In this document: positions 1-8,646 of the stretch, one piece after another
Position numbering within the stretch: the stretch's first letter is position 1
How the letters are laid out: every line of letters starts with the position of its first letter
From: Acidimicrobiaceae bacterium
GTDB lineage: Bacteria; Actinomycetota; Acidimicrobiia; Acidimicrobiales; RAAP-2
Length of the DNA: 32,525 nucleotides
Reading direction: 5' to 3'
Assembly: GCA_003133545.1 (NCBI GenBank)
Contig: PKYA01000101.1
Location: 1-32,525, forward strand
Notes under the pieces: model-generated
What the model saw: only the letters and a program-made list of their open reading frames with translations
Database searches by the model: none
What the model was told of the DNA's origin: nothing
Translations under genes and position numbers: made by a program

Positions 1-296
1 GAGCATGGCGCAATCTTGCCGCAACGCTATGACGGCCGGCACCCCGCCAGCCCTTTCAGCTCGCCTGATCACCATCGTGGAGGCGAGTAGCTGGTCGGTC
101 GAGCCACTGGGCAGTAGCTAGTCGATAATGCCGGCTACATCGCTCCCGTGCCAGCAGTCGCACCGTCCGTATCGCTCCGGGCGTCGCCACCGATTCGGCG
201 ATCTGCCCGTGATCGAGACCGCCGGGCAGTGTCACAGAACGCGCGGCTGACTGATCGGCAGCGCACGTCACCTACCGCCGGCAGGGAGACACCCCC

Positions 297-321
297 TTCA
301 AGGGACATTCCAGAACCCTGG
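297..321. repeat. dispersed repeat copy 1 (ttcaAAGGGACATTCCAGAACCCTGG type)
   Basis: 22-mer aagggacattccagaaccctgg at 300-321 is identical to 2774-2795; flanks (ccgccgg..agg.agacacccc) are also similar. Confidence 0.75.
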
Positions 322-407
322 TCCTGAACAGCGTGCCCTCTACCGGCACTACGGAGGCAGGGGTGTCGGATCAAATACGGTGGTCCGCAGTTGGTTCTGA
401 GGCATGA

Positions 408-1268
408 TTGACCGTGGCTGAACGTTGGGTCACCGCACGAGATGGCGTACGGCTGTGGGCTACCGAGCACGGGGCCGGTCTCACGGTGGTGATACCCGGT
501 GCGGCGGTTTTGGAAGACGACTTGGACCCCCTCTTTCAAGAGTTCCACGTGATCTTGTACGACATCCGAAATCGCGGAAGGTCCGATCCCGTACCTCTGA
601 CAGGAGAGGTAGGCGTTCCGGTCGAGCTCGATGACATCGAGGCGGTGTGCAACGAGTTTGGTGTCGTATCTTTCAGCCTCATTGGGTGGTCGTATATCGG
701 GGCTGAGGTAGCTCTGTTCGCCGCCCGAAAACCCGCTGGCCTGCAACGAATCGCAATGATCTGCCCGATTCCGCCGAGAGAACTCCCACCCAACGAAGCA
801 ATGAAGCGATACCAAGTGCGGTACGACAAGGCCATTGCGGACCTTGACGCCTTCCGTGCAAACCTGACGACGGAAGATCAACTCGACGCCGGTCGAATGG
901 CAAAGGCGTTCTACGACGCCGTGACTCCTCTGGCACTTGGAGATCCTGCGAACTACGTCCATCGACGCAGCGATCCGTCCCGTTTTCCCAATGAATGGCC
1001 TGACCAGATGAGGGGCGCATTGGAGCGAGTATGGGAGACCTTCGTCGTCGGGGGGTACGACCTTCGGCCAGTGGTGTCTGAGGTCACTGCCCCGATCTTG
1101 GTTGTCCATGGTGACGCTGATCGGATGCCGATCGAGGGTTCTTTGGAGTGGGCAGCGTCATTGCAGAACTCACGCCTCGTTCGACTTCCGGGAGTGGGTC
1201 ATTTCCCGTTTATTGAGGAACCGGACGACCTGTATCCCGTCCTATCAACGTTCTTGTCAGAAGGCTGA
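408..1268 (+). CDS. alpha/beta hydrolase family protein (TTG 408 or GTG 414 start)
   Basis: 286-aa ORF; GWSYIG nucleophile-elbow-like motif, 'TAPILVVHGDADRMPIEGSLEWA' and 'LPGVGHFPFIEEPDDL' are typical of alpha/beta hydrolases. Confidence 0.85.
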   Translation: MTVAERWVTARDGVRLWATEHGAGLTVVIPGAAVLEDDLDPLFQEFHVILYDIRNRGRSDPVPLTGEVGVPVELDDIEAVCNEFGVVSFSLIGWSYIGAEVALFAARKPAGLQRIAMICPIPPRELPPNEAMKRYQVRYDKAIADLDAFRANLTTEDQLDAGRMAKAFYDAVTPLALGDPANYVHRRSDPSRFPNEWPDQMRGALERVWETFVVGGYDLRPVVSEVTAPILVVHGDADRMPIEGSLEWAASLQNSRLVRLPGVGHFPFIEEPDDLYPVLSTFLSEG

Positions 1269-1330
1269 ACCGACTGCCCCAGTCGCCGGACTGTAAGATG
1301 GTTCGAGCAGCCTCCGATCAACGGGATGGA

Positions 1331-2164
1331 CTATGACCGGACGGCAGCCACGAGGGTCTTGTTGTCGTTGATGGAGTTGACCGGAAGGCCGGACTCTCGC
1401 CTGACCAGGTCATGTGCCGCTTCGCGCATGCTGATCACTGCGGTCACTTCCCAACCACATCCCTGGACCAGCTCCACCGCCTCAACGCGGTCAATAACGA
1501 GCTTGAAGCCTTCACCGCTGCCGGCCCGTGCGATCTGCTGAAGGCGAAGTTGGCGCCGGTTGCGTTGGGTCCCAGCGTCGCGAGGCGGTTGGAAGTCAAT
1601 GGCCACTCGACTACCGACTGCGGCAATATGCCCAAGCTCGCCAAGCTGGCGTCGAACGACCGCTTCGTCGAGATACATCGAGACCCCCTCGAAGATGAAG
1701 AGAGAGGGCTGGGATTCATCGAGCCCTCCTTGGACCAATGCGTCTGCCGCACTCTGCCCGCTCAGATCTGCCTCGATGTATTTGGGGCCCCCTCCGGGTG
1801 CCCGCCGAGCCTTGTCCCGCTGAGTTCCTGAGTGATCCAACTCGAAGAACTGAATGCCAGGACGCCCAAACCGCCAGGCTCGGCTGTCATAGCCGGCTCC
1901 GACTACCACGATCTGTTCGATACTCGCCTCAACGGCCTTCGTGACCTGATGATCGAACCACAAGACGCGGGCCGCGAGCCCTGCCAAAGTCACCGACTGC
2001 GCTCGTATCCTGTACGGCATGCGCCTCACGAGCGAGACCACTGCCCCCATGGACGGTATGAGCATCCGTGCGGCAAAGGGATCCGCGAGCACGCCCATGT
2101 CCGTCAGCACTGCACGCTCCGCAGCCACCCCCTGAGCCGTCCTTGATCGCCCCGAGTTGGCCAT
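1331..2164 (-). CDS. class I SAM-dependent methyltransferase, TIGR00027/leucine carboxyl methyltransferase-like
   Basis: 'SRTAQGVAAERAVLTDMGVLADPFAARML', 'VVVGAGYDSRAWRF', 'FELDHSGTQRDKARRA', 'FIFEGVSMYLDEAVVR' motifs; ATG at 2164 preferred over the longer ORF to 2233. Confidence 0.85.
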   Translation of the reverse strand: MANSGRSRTAQGVAAERAVLTDMGVLADPFAARMLIPSMGAVVSLVRRMPYRIRAQSVTLAGLAARVLWFDHQVTKAVEASIEQIVVVGAGYDSRAWRFGRPGIQFFELDHSGTQRDKARRAPGGGPKYIEADLSGQSAADALVQGGLDESQPSLFIFEGVSMYLDEAVVRRQLGELGHIAAVGSRVAIDFQPPRDAGTQRNRRQLRLQQIARAGSGEGFKLVIDRVEAVELVQGCGWEVTAVISMREAAHDLVRRESGLPVNSINDNKTLVAAVRS

Positions 2165-2223
2165 CACGGAAGTATTGCGTAGCGCTGAGGTCAGCTCACA
2201 AGAAAGGATGCGCCCGAACCGGA

Positions 2224-2734
2224 TTAGCTGCACCCAGGCAATCCGTCATTGAGATCGATGTCGATGTGAGTATCTAAGGTCGCTTTGATCTCTGCCAAGA
2301 ACTGCAAACTCTCAGAGTCGAAGTACATCCCAACTCGGTCACCGTCGAGAAATGGAGCAAACTCCCTCGTCAAAGCCGTATCCCCGCCTCTCGGCCTCTT
2401 CGAGATCGGTGACGACATCCATGTCGAACTCTCCAGCCACCATCAGTCTGATAGTTGCGCCCTCTTCCACGCAAGACCGCAGAACATTCCGATGAGGCCC
2501 GAGCAGCGCTACCAGTCTCCCCATCGAGGACTCGATGTCCCAACCGGTCCATTCGCTCCTCCACTCCCAGCCAGCGACTTCGTGAGCTGCCCGCCCTGGA
2601 CGCTCACCAATGTGGAACTTCCGACTTGGTTCGATTCCAAGTCGCTGGGTGAGAGCATCCGGGTCGAGATTGTGGCCCCAAACCCGAAACCTGAGCTGCA
2701 GACACGTTTTTGCCACCTCACCAGTCAAGCGCAC
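2224..2734 (-). pseudogene. DUF4279-like protein, apparent single frameshift
   Basis: N-terminal part in the frame of ORF 2339..3007 (VRLTGEVAKTCLQLRFRVWGHNLDPDALTQRLGIEPSRKFHIGERPG...IRLMVAGEFDMD), C-terminal part in the frame of ORF 2224..2418 (FAPFLDGDRVGMYFDSESLQFLAEIKATLDTHIDIDLND). Confidence 0.6.
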
Positions 2735-2736
2735 TC

Positions 2737-2795
2737 GACTGCCCCGTCCGCCGGGAAGATGGCACCCCACCCCAAGGGACATTCCAGAACCCTGG
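2737..2795. repeat. dispersed repeat copy 2
   Basis: 22-mer identical to copy 1 (2774-2795); upstream cgactgccccgtccgccgggaagatgg resembles 1271-1299 (cgactgccccagtcgccggactgtaagatgg). Confidence 0.7.
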
Positions 2796-2960
2796 CACTG
2801 GGCGGGCTCGCGTCCGCTGGGTACGTCGTGGATGCTCCGACACCGCTGATTCGGCTGGTGGGCGCCTGAGGAATCAGCGCTAAGGAGGTATCTATGAGGC
2901 GGGGCAAAACACAGTCTTTGGACCCAGAGGCGATTCCGTGGAAGCAGATACACTTTGTTC

Positions 2961-3392
2961 GTGACAAGGCGAGCCCTCGAAGACCTGTCTTCGGATGAGT
3001 GCTTCACGCTGCTCGGGCAAGAGACTGTCGGACGGCTCGTCTATGTGGACGACCTGGGACCAGCAGCAGTTCCGGTCGACTATGCCCTCGCTGGTCATGG
3101 CATCGTCTTCCGTTCTGAGGATGGATCCAAAATTCGCGGAGTGCGGGAAAAACACGATGTTGCCTTCGAGGTCGACCACATCGATAAAGCCAGCCGTTCG
3201 GGATGGAGCGTCCTCGTTCGGGGCACCAGTGAAGAGGTCGAATTCGAGCACCTTCACGAACTGTTGAGCCAGATCGACGGCTACTTGCCGCTGCCCTGGA
3301 AGAAGGGTATGCACAAGATTTGGGTGGTTATTACACCGAAGACAGTTACCGGTCGGCGCTTGGCAGACTTCGTCTTTGAGGACTTCTTTTGA
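2961..3392 (+). CDS. pyridoxamine 5'-phosphate oxidase-like flavin-binding protein
   Basis: 'LLGQETVGRLVYVDDLGPAAVPVDYALAGHGIVFRSEDGSKI...DVAFEVDHIDKASRSGWSVLVRGTSEEV' is typical of the PNPOx-like family; GTG 2961 or TTG 2955 start. Confidence 0.85.
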   Translation: MTRRALEDLSSDECFTLLGQETVGRLVYVDDLGPAAVPVDYALAGHGIVFRSEDGSKIRGVREKHDVAFEVDHIDKASRSGWSVLVRGTSEEVEFEHLHELLSQIDGYLPLPWKKGMHKIWVVITPKTVTGRRLADFVFEDFF

Positions 3393-3413
3393 GCCACGCC
3401 TTACCTTGGCTCA
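3390..3413 (+). terminator. possible hairpin terminator overlapping the PNPOx-like stop codon
   Basis: tgagcca-N10-tggctca perfect 7-bp stem; no clear T-tract. Confidence 0.35.
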
Positions 3414-3506
3414 GTCTTGCCCTTGCCGACCGGCCGAGACAGACCGGGTGAACTGAACCCACTTCCACGGGAGTGTGCCCGTGCCTCAGGCCGGTCGAAA
3501 CTCGTC

Positions 3507-3528
3507 AAGGGACATTCACTGACCCTGG
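3507..3528. repeat. dispersed repeat copy 3 (diverged)
   Basis: aagggacattcactgaccctgg matches 18/22 of copies 1 and 2. Confidence 0.5.
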
Positions 3529-3666
3529 GGCTCCCCGCCAATCCGGACAACTGGCGCGCCACCATCTGCGCCGAGCGGGGCAACCTGCTTCCCGCTCATG
3601 GCGGCGGCCGAAGGGTGGATCGATCTGCCCTGGGAATAGTGCCGCGGCGCCGGCGTTGCACACGGT

Positions 3667-4314
3667 GTGCAGATTGATCTGTGGTCCGACTTTGCCTGCC
3701 CGTGGTGCGCCCTGGGGATCTATCGGCTCGATGCCGCCCGCGCCCAGTTCGCGCACGGGGATGCCATCACCGTGGTGCACCGGTCCTTCGAGCTGGATCC
3801 GCGCGCGCCGGCTCGTCGCCCCCAGAGCATGGCCGAGCGGCTGGCCCACAAGTACGGCATGAGTCCCGAGCAGGTCCGCGCCGGTCACGAGCGCTTGACC
3901 TCCATGGGGCACGAGGTCGGGATGGAGTTCCACTTCGACCGCATCCAGCTGGGCAGCACGTTCGATGCCCACCGATTGGCGCAGGCCGCGCGCGGCACCG
4001 AGAGCGAGGACGCGCTGGTCAAGGGACTCTTTGCGGCGTACTTCACCGACGGCGAGCTGCTCTCGGACCACGCGGTCCTCCTCGGTGCCGCCACTGCGGC
4101 GGGCATGGACGCCGACGTGGCCCGTCAGGTCCTGGCGAGCGATGCCGGCACCGACGCGGTGCGGGCGGACGAGCAGGCGGCGAGCGAGTTGGGGATCACC
4201 GGCGTGCCGCACTTCGTCATCAACGGCAAATGGGCGGTGCCCGGCGCGCAGGACGTCGAGACGTTGCGGCTCGCGTTGGACCGGGCCTGGGCGCGCACCG
4301 AAGCCGTGCGCTGA
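3667..4314 (+). CDS. DsbA family oxidoreductase, FrnE-like
   Basis: 'IDLWSDFACPWCALGIYRLDAA' with CPWC motif, 'ELGITGVPHFVINGKWAVPGAQ' cis-Pro motif. Confidence 0.92.
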   Translation: MQIDLWSDFACPWCALGIYRLDAARAQFAHGDAITVVHRSFELDPRAPARRPQSMAERLAHKYGMSPEQVRAGHERLTSMGHEVGMEFHFDRIQLGSTFDAHRLAQAARGTESEDALVKGLFAAYFTDGELLSDHAVLLGAATAAGMDADVARQVLASDAGTDAVRADEQAASELGITGVPHFVINGKWAVPGAQDVETLRLALDRAWARTEAVR

Positions 4315-4320
4315 GGGGCC

Positions 4321-5685
4321 TCAGGCCATGGTGGCCAGAATCTCCTTGATCATCTCTTCGGTGGTGCCCGGGTGCAGGAAGGCAAAGCGGGCCACCGTCT
4401 CGCCCTCCCAGGTGGTGGGGGTGACGAAGCCGATCTGGTCGCTGAGCAGCGAGGCCGACCAGGCGTCGTAGTCGGGCTTCTCCCAACCGGGCCGGCGGAA
4501 CAGCACCACTGAGAGCTCAGGGATCCGCACCAGTTCGGTGTGCGGAGTCTCGCTGATCAGCGCGGCCCCCCGCCGGGCGATGGCCAGGCCGGCCTCCACG
4601 GCGTCGCGGTAAGCATCGAGGCCGTTGACTGCCATGGAGAACCACAGCGGCAGCCCGCGGGCGCGCCGGGTCAGGTGGTAGGCGTAGTCGCTCGGATTCC
4701 ACTCCTCGGGATTCTCGCTGTGCAGCACCGCGAGATACGAGGCGTCCTGGGTGTGTACCGCCTTCGCCAAATTCGGTTGGCGGTAGATCAGCGCGGCGCA
4801 GTCAAACGGGGCGAACAGCCACTTGTGCGGATCGACGATGAACGAGTCGGCCCGCTCGAACCCGATGAATTTGTAGCGGACCGAAGGCGCGAACAGGGCG
4901 GCACCGCCGTAAGCGCCGTCGATGTGGAACCACAGCGCGCGCTCCTGCGCCACGTCGGCCACGCCGGAGAGGTCGTCGACGATGCCGGCGTTCGTGGTCC
5001 CGGCGGTGGCGACGACCCCAATGACGTCGTCGACCCGGGGGTGGTGGTCCAGGGCGTTGCGCAGGGCACGCCCGGTGAGCCGGTGGTCCTCGGTGGGGAC
5101 GACGAGGGCTTCGACCCCGATGACATGGAGGGCCTTGCCCACCGACGAGTGGGCATCGTCGCTCACGGCGATCAACGGACGCGCCGGCCCCTCCTTGCCG
5201 CGCCGGTGCCCCGCTGTGTCCCGGGCGACGACGAGCGCGGAGAGGTTGCCGGCCGAGCCCCCGGCCACGAAGCAGCCTCCCGATCCCCTCGGGAAGCCGG
5301 CCGTCTGGGCCAGCACCTCGAGGGCCTGGTTCTCGGCCACCACCACGCCGGCCGCTTCCAGCCATGAGGTGCCGTGCAGCGAGGAGCACGAGACGAACAT
5401 GTCGAACAGAAGCGCCGCCTTGGTCGGAGCGGCGGGGATGAAGGACAGGAAGCGCGGGCTGTCGCACGACACGACCGCGGTGGCCAGCTTGTCGACGAAG
5501 AGCTCCATCACGTCAGCGGCCTCGTTGCCTTCCGGGCGCATCAGCCCCCGCAGCGCATCACCCAGGGCCTGGGCCTGACCCCCGAAGTCGAGCACCACGG
5601 GATTGAGGGCCAACCGTTCCCGGCAATGGCGCATCACCAGGTCCGTCATGGCCTCGTCGAACTCGAACATCCCCGACGCGGTCAC
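4321..5685 (-). CDS. PLP-dependent group II decarboxylase/aminotransferase-fold protein
   Basis: 'GCFVAGGSAGNLSALVVARD', 'HIDGAYGGAALF', 'DSFIVDPHKWLFAPFDCAALIYR' (PLP lysine); GTG start overlaps the larC stop by 4 nt. Confidence 0.93.
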   Translation of the reverse strand: MTASGMFEFDEAMTDLVMRHCRERLALNPVVLDFGGQAQALGDALRGLMRPEGNEAADVMELFVDKLATAVVSCDSPRFLSFIPAAPTKAALLFDMFVSCSSLHGTSWLEAAGVVVAENQALEVLAQTAGFPRGSGGCFVAGGSAGNLSALVVARDTAGHRRGKEGPARPLIAVSDDAHSSVGKALHVIGVEALVVPTEDHRLTGRALRNALDHHPRVDDVIGVVATAGTTNAGIVDDLSGVADVAQERALWFHIDGAYGGAALFAPSVRYKFIGFERADSFIVDPHKWLFAPFDCAALIYRQPNLAKAVHTQDASYLAVLHSENPEEWNPSDYAYHLTRRARGLPLWFSMAVNGLDAYRDAVEAGLAIARRGAALISETPHTELVRIPELSVVLFRRPGWEKPDYDAWSASLLSDQIGFVTPTTWEGETVARFAFLHPGTTEEMIKEILATMA

Positions 5686-6917
5686 ATCGGCCCTTCGCCA
5701 CCGGTATGCGTCTGGGCGGCGCGCCAGGCCTCCTCGGCTCGCGAGGCCACTTCGCGCACGGCGATCCCGGTCGCTTCGGCCACCCCTGCCACGTCGTCGA
5801 ACTCGGGCTTGGCCCGTCCGCCCCCGACCTTCATGCGTACCACCATGCCGCCCACCGTGACCTGGTCGTGCACCCGCGCCACGGGCCAGCGCGCCGACGG
5901 AGTGGCGCGTACGCCGAAGGTGCCCGTGCTGCGTTGGATGACGTGGCGCAGGGCATCGAGGTGGGCCGCATCGGTGAGGACGTGCAGGACGTGGCCCGGC
6001 CGGCCCTTCTTCATGGTCACCGCGCTGACCCAGGCGTCGAAGGCGCCCCCCTCGAGGGCGGCGGACACGGCGTGGGCCAGTTGTTCACCCGTCACGTCGT
6101 CGAGGTTCGTCTCGAGCACGAACGCGGGCTGCCCGGCGCCGATGCGCTCCTCGTCGTCGCGCCGTCCGATGACGACCTGGGTGCAGTTCGGGAGCTCGTC
6201 GATCTCGCTGGCGCCTGCACCGAATCCACTCCCGGTCACCATCATGGGAGGCATCGGCCCGAACGAGGTGCACAGCGCGCGTAGGAGGGCCGCGCCGGTC
6301 GGCGTGGTGAGCTCGACCTCGGTGGGCCGCCCGTAGGTCGGGACGCCGTCGAGCAGGCGGACGGCGGCAGGAGAGGGATTGGGAAGCCGACCGTGCGCGC
6401 TGCGCACGGTCCCGGTCCCGGTGGCCACCGACGAAGCAGTGATCTCGTCGATGCCGAGTACCTCGAGGGCGGAGACGGTGCCGACGATGTCGATGATGGC
6501 GTCGTGACCCCCGACCTCGTGGAAGTGGACCTGATCGAGGGGCTGGCGGTGCAGCGCGGACTCCACTTCGGCCAGCCGGCGGAAGACGGTGTGCGCGCGG
6601 TCGGCCACCCGCGGGGGCAGGCCGGCGTCGGTGATCAGGCCCACGATGTCGGCGTAGGGCCGGGCGACCGCGTCGCCCCCGCCGCGCACCAGCGCCCGCG
6701 TGCAGGCCACGCCGCCCCGCAACGTCTCCTCCACGTGCAGATCCCAGCCCGGCAAAGACAGGCGCTTCAACAGGAGCCGGACCTCGCCGATGTCCGCGCC
6801 GGCATCGAGGAGGGACCCGAGCGCCATGTCGCCGGCGATGCCGGAGAAGCAGTGGAACCAGGCCACGGTCGCGCCGGTGGTGGTTCGGGCCGGCCCGTTG
6901 TGGGTCGATCCCGTCAT
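5682..6917 (-). CDS. larC: nickel insertion protein LarC (pyridinium-3,5-bisthiocarboxylate mononucleotide nickel chelatase)
   Basis: 'FHCFSGIAGDMALGSLLDAGAD', 'VHFHEVGGHDAIIDIVGTVSALE', 'TTPTGAALLRAL', 'ETNLDDVTGEQLAHA' motifs. Confidence 0.93.
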   Translation of the reverse strand: MTGSTHNGPARTTTGATVAWFHCFSGIAGDMALGSLLDAGADIGEVRLLLKRLSLPGWDLHVEETLRGGVACTRALVRGGGDAVARPYADIVGLITDAGLPPRVADRAHTVFRRLAEVESALHRQPLDQVHFHEVGGHDAIIDIVGTVSALEVLGIDEITASSVATGTGTVRSAHGRLPNPSPAAVRLLDGVPTYGRPTEVELTTPTGAALLRALCTSFGPMPPMMVTGSGFGAGASEIDELPNCTQVVIGRRDDEERIGAGQPAFVLETNLDDVTGEQLAHAVSAALEGGAFDAWVSAVTMKKGRPGHVLHVLTDAAHLDALRHVIQRSTGTFGVRATPSARWPVARVHDQVTVGGMVVRMKVGGGRAKPEFDDVAGVAEATGIAVREVASRAEEAWRAAQTHTGGEGPM

Positions 6918-7690
6918 GGGAGCAGGCGGGCGATGGCGCAGGCGGCTCCGTAGCCGTTGTCGATGCCGACCACGGTGATGCCCGAGGCACAGGCCGCCAG
7001 CATGGCCAGCAACGCGGTGACCCCTTCGAAGGCCGCGCCGTAGCCGGTGCTGGTAGGCACCGCCACCACGGGGGCGGGCGTGAGGCCACCGACGACACTG
7101 GCCAGAGCACCCTCCATGCCCGCGATCACCACCACGGCGTCGGCCATCGCCAGGCGGTCGACTTCGGCCAGTAACCGGTGCAGGCCGGCTACCCCGCAGT
7201 CGGCGATCAGGGTGGGCGCGAAGCCCAGCGCGATGAGCACAGCCGTGCATTCGCCGGCCACGGCGAGATCCGCGGTGCCCGCCGTGATCACGACGACCCT
7301 GCTCTCGTGGGCCCGGGCGGCAGCGGCGCGAAAGGTCATGGTGCACGACGGACCGGCCGCCGTGACGTCGCCCGGCCCGTAGCCGCGGGCCTCGGAGAGC
7401 GCAGAGACGGCCTTGACCTGGGCCTCCGTCGCCCTGGTCAACAGCACCGGTCCCGAGGTGGCGCCGAGCAATTCGTCGACGATGGCGGCACAGTGCTCGG
7501 GGCTCTTGCCCGGGCCGTAGACGGCCTCGGGCATGCCCTGGCGCAGGTCGCGATGGTGGTCGACCCGAGCGAATCCCAGGTCGGCGTAGGGGAGGCGGCG
7601 GAGCTGACGGACGGCGTCGTCAGGTGTGCAGGTGCCCGAGGCAACCGCATCGATGAGGGCGCGCAGTGAGGTGGGGTCCATGTCGGTCAC
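6914..7690 (-). CDS. larB: LarB, nickel pincer cofactor biosynthesis carboxylase/hydrolase (GTG 7690 or ATG 7681 start)
   Basis: AIR-carboxylase-like C-terminus ('VVITAGTADLAVAGEC', 'AVVVIAGMEGALASVVGGLTPAPVVAVPTSTGYGAAFEGVTALLAML'); 'DLGFARVDHHRDLRQGMPEAVYGPGKSPE'; ATGA overlap with larC. Confidence 0.93.
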   Translation of the reverse strand: MTDMDPTSLRALIDAVASGTCTPDDAVRQLRRLPYADLGFARVDHHRDLRQGMPEAVYGPGKSPEHCAAIVDELLGATSGPVLLTRATEAQVKAVSALSEARGYGPGDVTAAGPSCTMTFRAAAARAHESRVVVITAGTADLAVAGECTAVLIALGFAPTLIADCGVAGLHRLLAEVDRLAMADAVVVIAGMEGALASVVGGLTPAPVVAVPTSTGYGAAFEGVTALLAMLAACASGITVVGIDNGYGAACAIARLLP

Positions 7691-7696
7691 TATCCT
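7691..7696 (+). promoter_or_regulatory. -10-like TATCCT, 8 nt before the pheA GTG (putative leaderless promoter)
   Basis: TANNNT element immediately upstream of the start codon in the very short larB/pheA divergent spacer. Confidence 0.5.
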
Positions 7697-7704
7697 GCCC
7701 GGGA

Positions 7705-8637
7705 GTGAACCCTCCTGCGACCACGGTCGCCTACCTCGGTCCGCCCGCCACCTTCACCCAGGAGGCGCTGTTGACGCAGGAGGACCTGGCCCTGGCGGAG
7801 CTACGCCCGTTCCCGACCATCACCGCCGTGCTCGAAGAAGTCGCTAGCGGCCGTGCCGACCTGGGCTTCGTCCCTGTGGAGAACGGCATCGAGGGCACGG
7901 TGAGCGCGACCATCGACGGGCTGATCTTCGACGTCGACCTCTACATTCAGCGCGAGGTGGTGATGGACATCCATCTCCACCTCATGGCCAAGGTGGGCAC
8001 CACGCTCGGCGACATCGCCCGGGTGTCGTCCTATCCGCACGCGCTGGCCCAATGCCAGAAGTTCTTGGCGCAACAGGTGCCGGGGGCCGAACAGGTGGCA
8101 GCCAACTCCACCGCGGACGCGGCCCGGTTGCTGGGGGAGTCTGACGCGCGCGACGGGGCCGCCATCGCACCGCGACTGGCGGCCGAGCGCTACGGCCTGG
8201 CCATCCTCGTCGAGGACGTCGAAGATCATCCCGAGAACCAGACGCGTTTCGTTGCGGTGGCCCGCGAGCGGGTGCCCGAGGCTTCGGGGCACGACAAGAC
8301 GAGCATCGTGTGCTTCCAACGGGCCGACCATCCCGGGAGCCTTCACGGCATTCTCGGGCAGTTCGCAGCACGCAACATCAACCTGACCAAGCTGGAATCA
8401 CGCCCGACCAAGCAGGGCCTGGGCGACTACTGCTTCGTCATCGACCTGAGCGGCCATCTGGCCGACGAGGTGGTGGCCGACTGCCTGCGCGATCTTCATG
8501 CCAGCCTGGCCGGGGTGAAATTCCTCGGCTCCTACCCGGCTGCCGGTGCACAGGGGGACCACAAGCGCCGCCAGGCCGACGCGGCCTGGCAGGCAGCGAA
8601 CGAGTGGCTGTCTGGTTTGCGGTCGTCCATCGGCTAA
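7705..8637 (+). CDS. pheA: prephenate dehydratase with C-terminal ACT domain
   Basis: 'VAYLGPPATFTQEAL', 'GFVPVENGIEGTVSATIDGL', 'NQTRFVAVAR', ACT 'HPGSLHGILGQFAARNINLTKLESRPTKQGLGDYCFVIDLSGH'; GTG at 7705. Confidence 0.96.
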   Translation: MNPPATTVAYLGPPATFTQEALLTQEDLALAELRPFPTITAVLEEVASGRADLGFVPVENGIEGTVSATIDGLIFDVDLYIQREVVMDIHLHLMAKVGTTLGDIARVSSYPHALAQCQKFLAQQVPGAEQVAANSTADAARLLGESDARDGAAIAPRLAAERYGLAILVEDVEDHPENQTRFVAVARERVPEASGHDKTSIVCFQRADHPGSLHGILGQFAARNINLTKLESRPTKQGLGDYCFVIDLSGHLADEVVADCLRDLHASLAGVKFLGSYPAAGAQGDHKRRQADAAWQAANEWLSGLRSSIG

Positions 8638-8646
8638 ACCAGGGCC

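Noticed and set aside
135-1109. 324-aa minus-strand ORF antisense to the alpha/beta hydrolase
   Set aside because: No recognisable family motifs; the plus-strand ORF has clear hydrolase motifs, so this is a shadow ORF of GC-rich coding DNA
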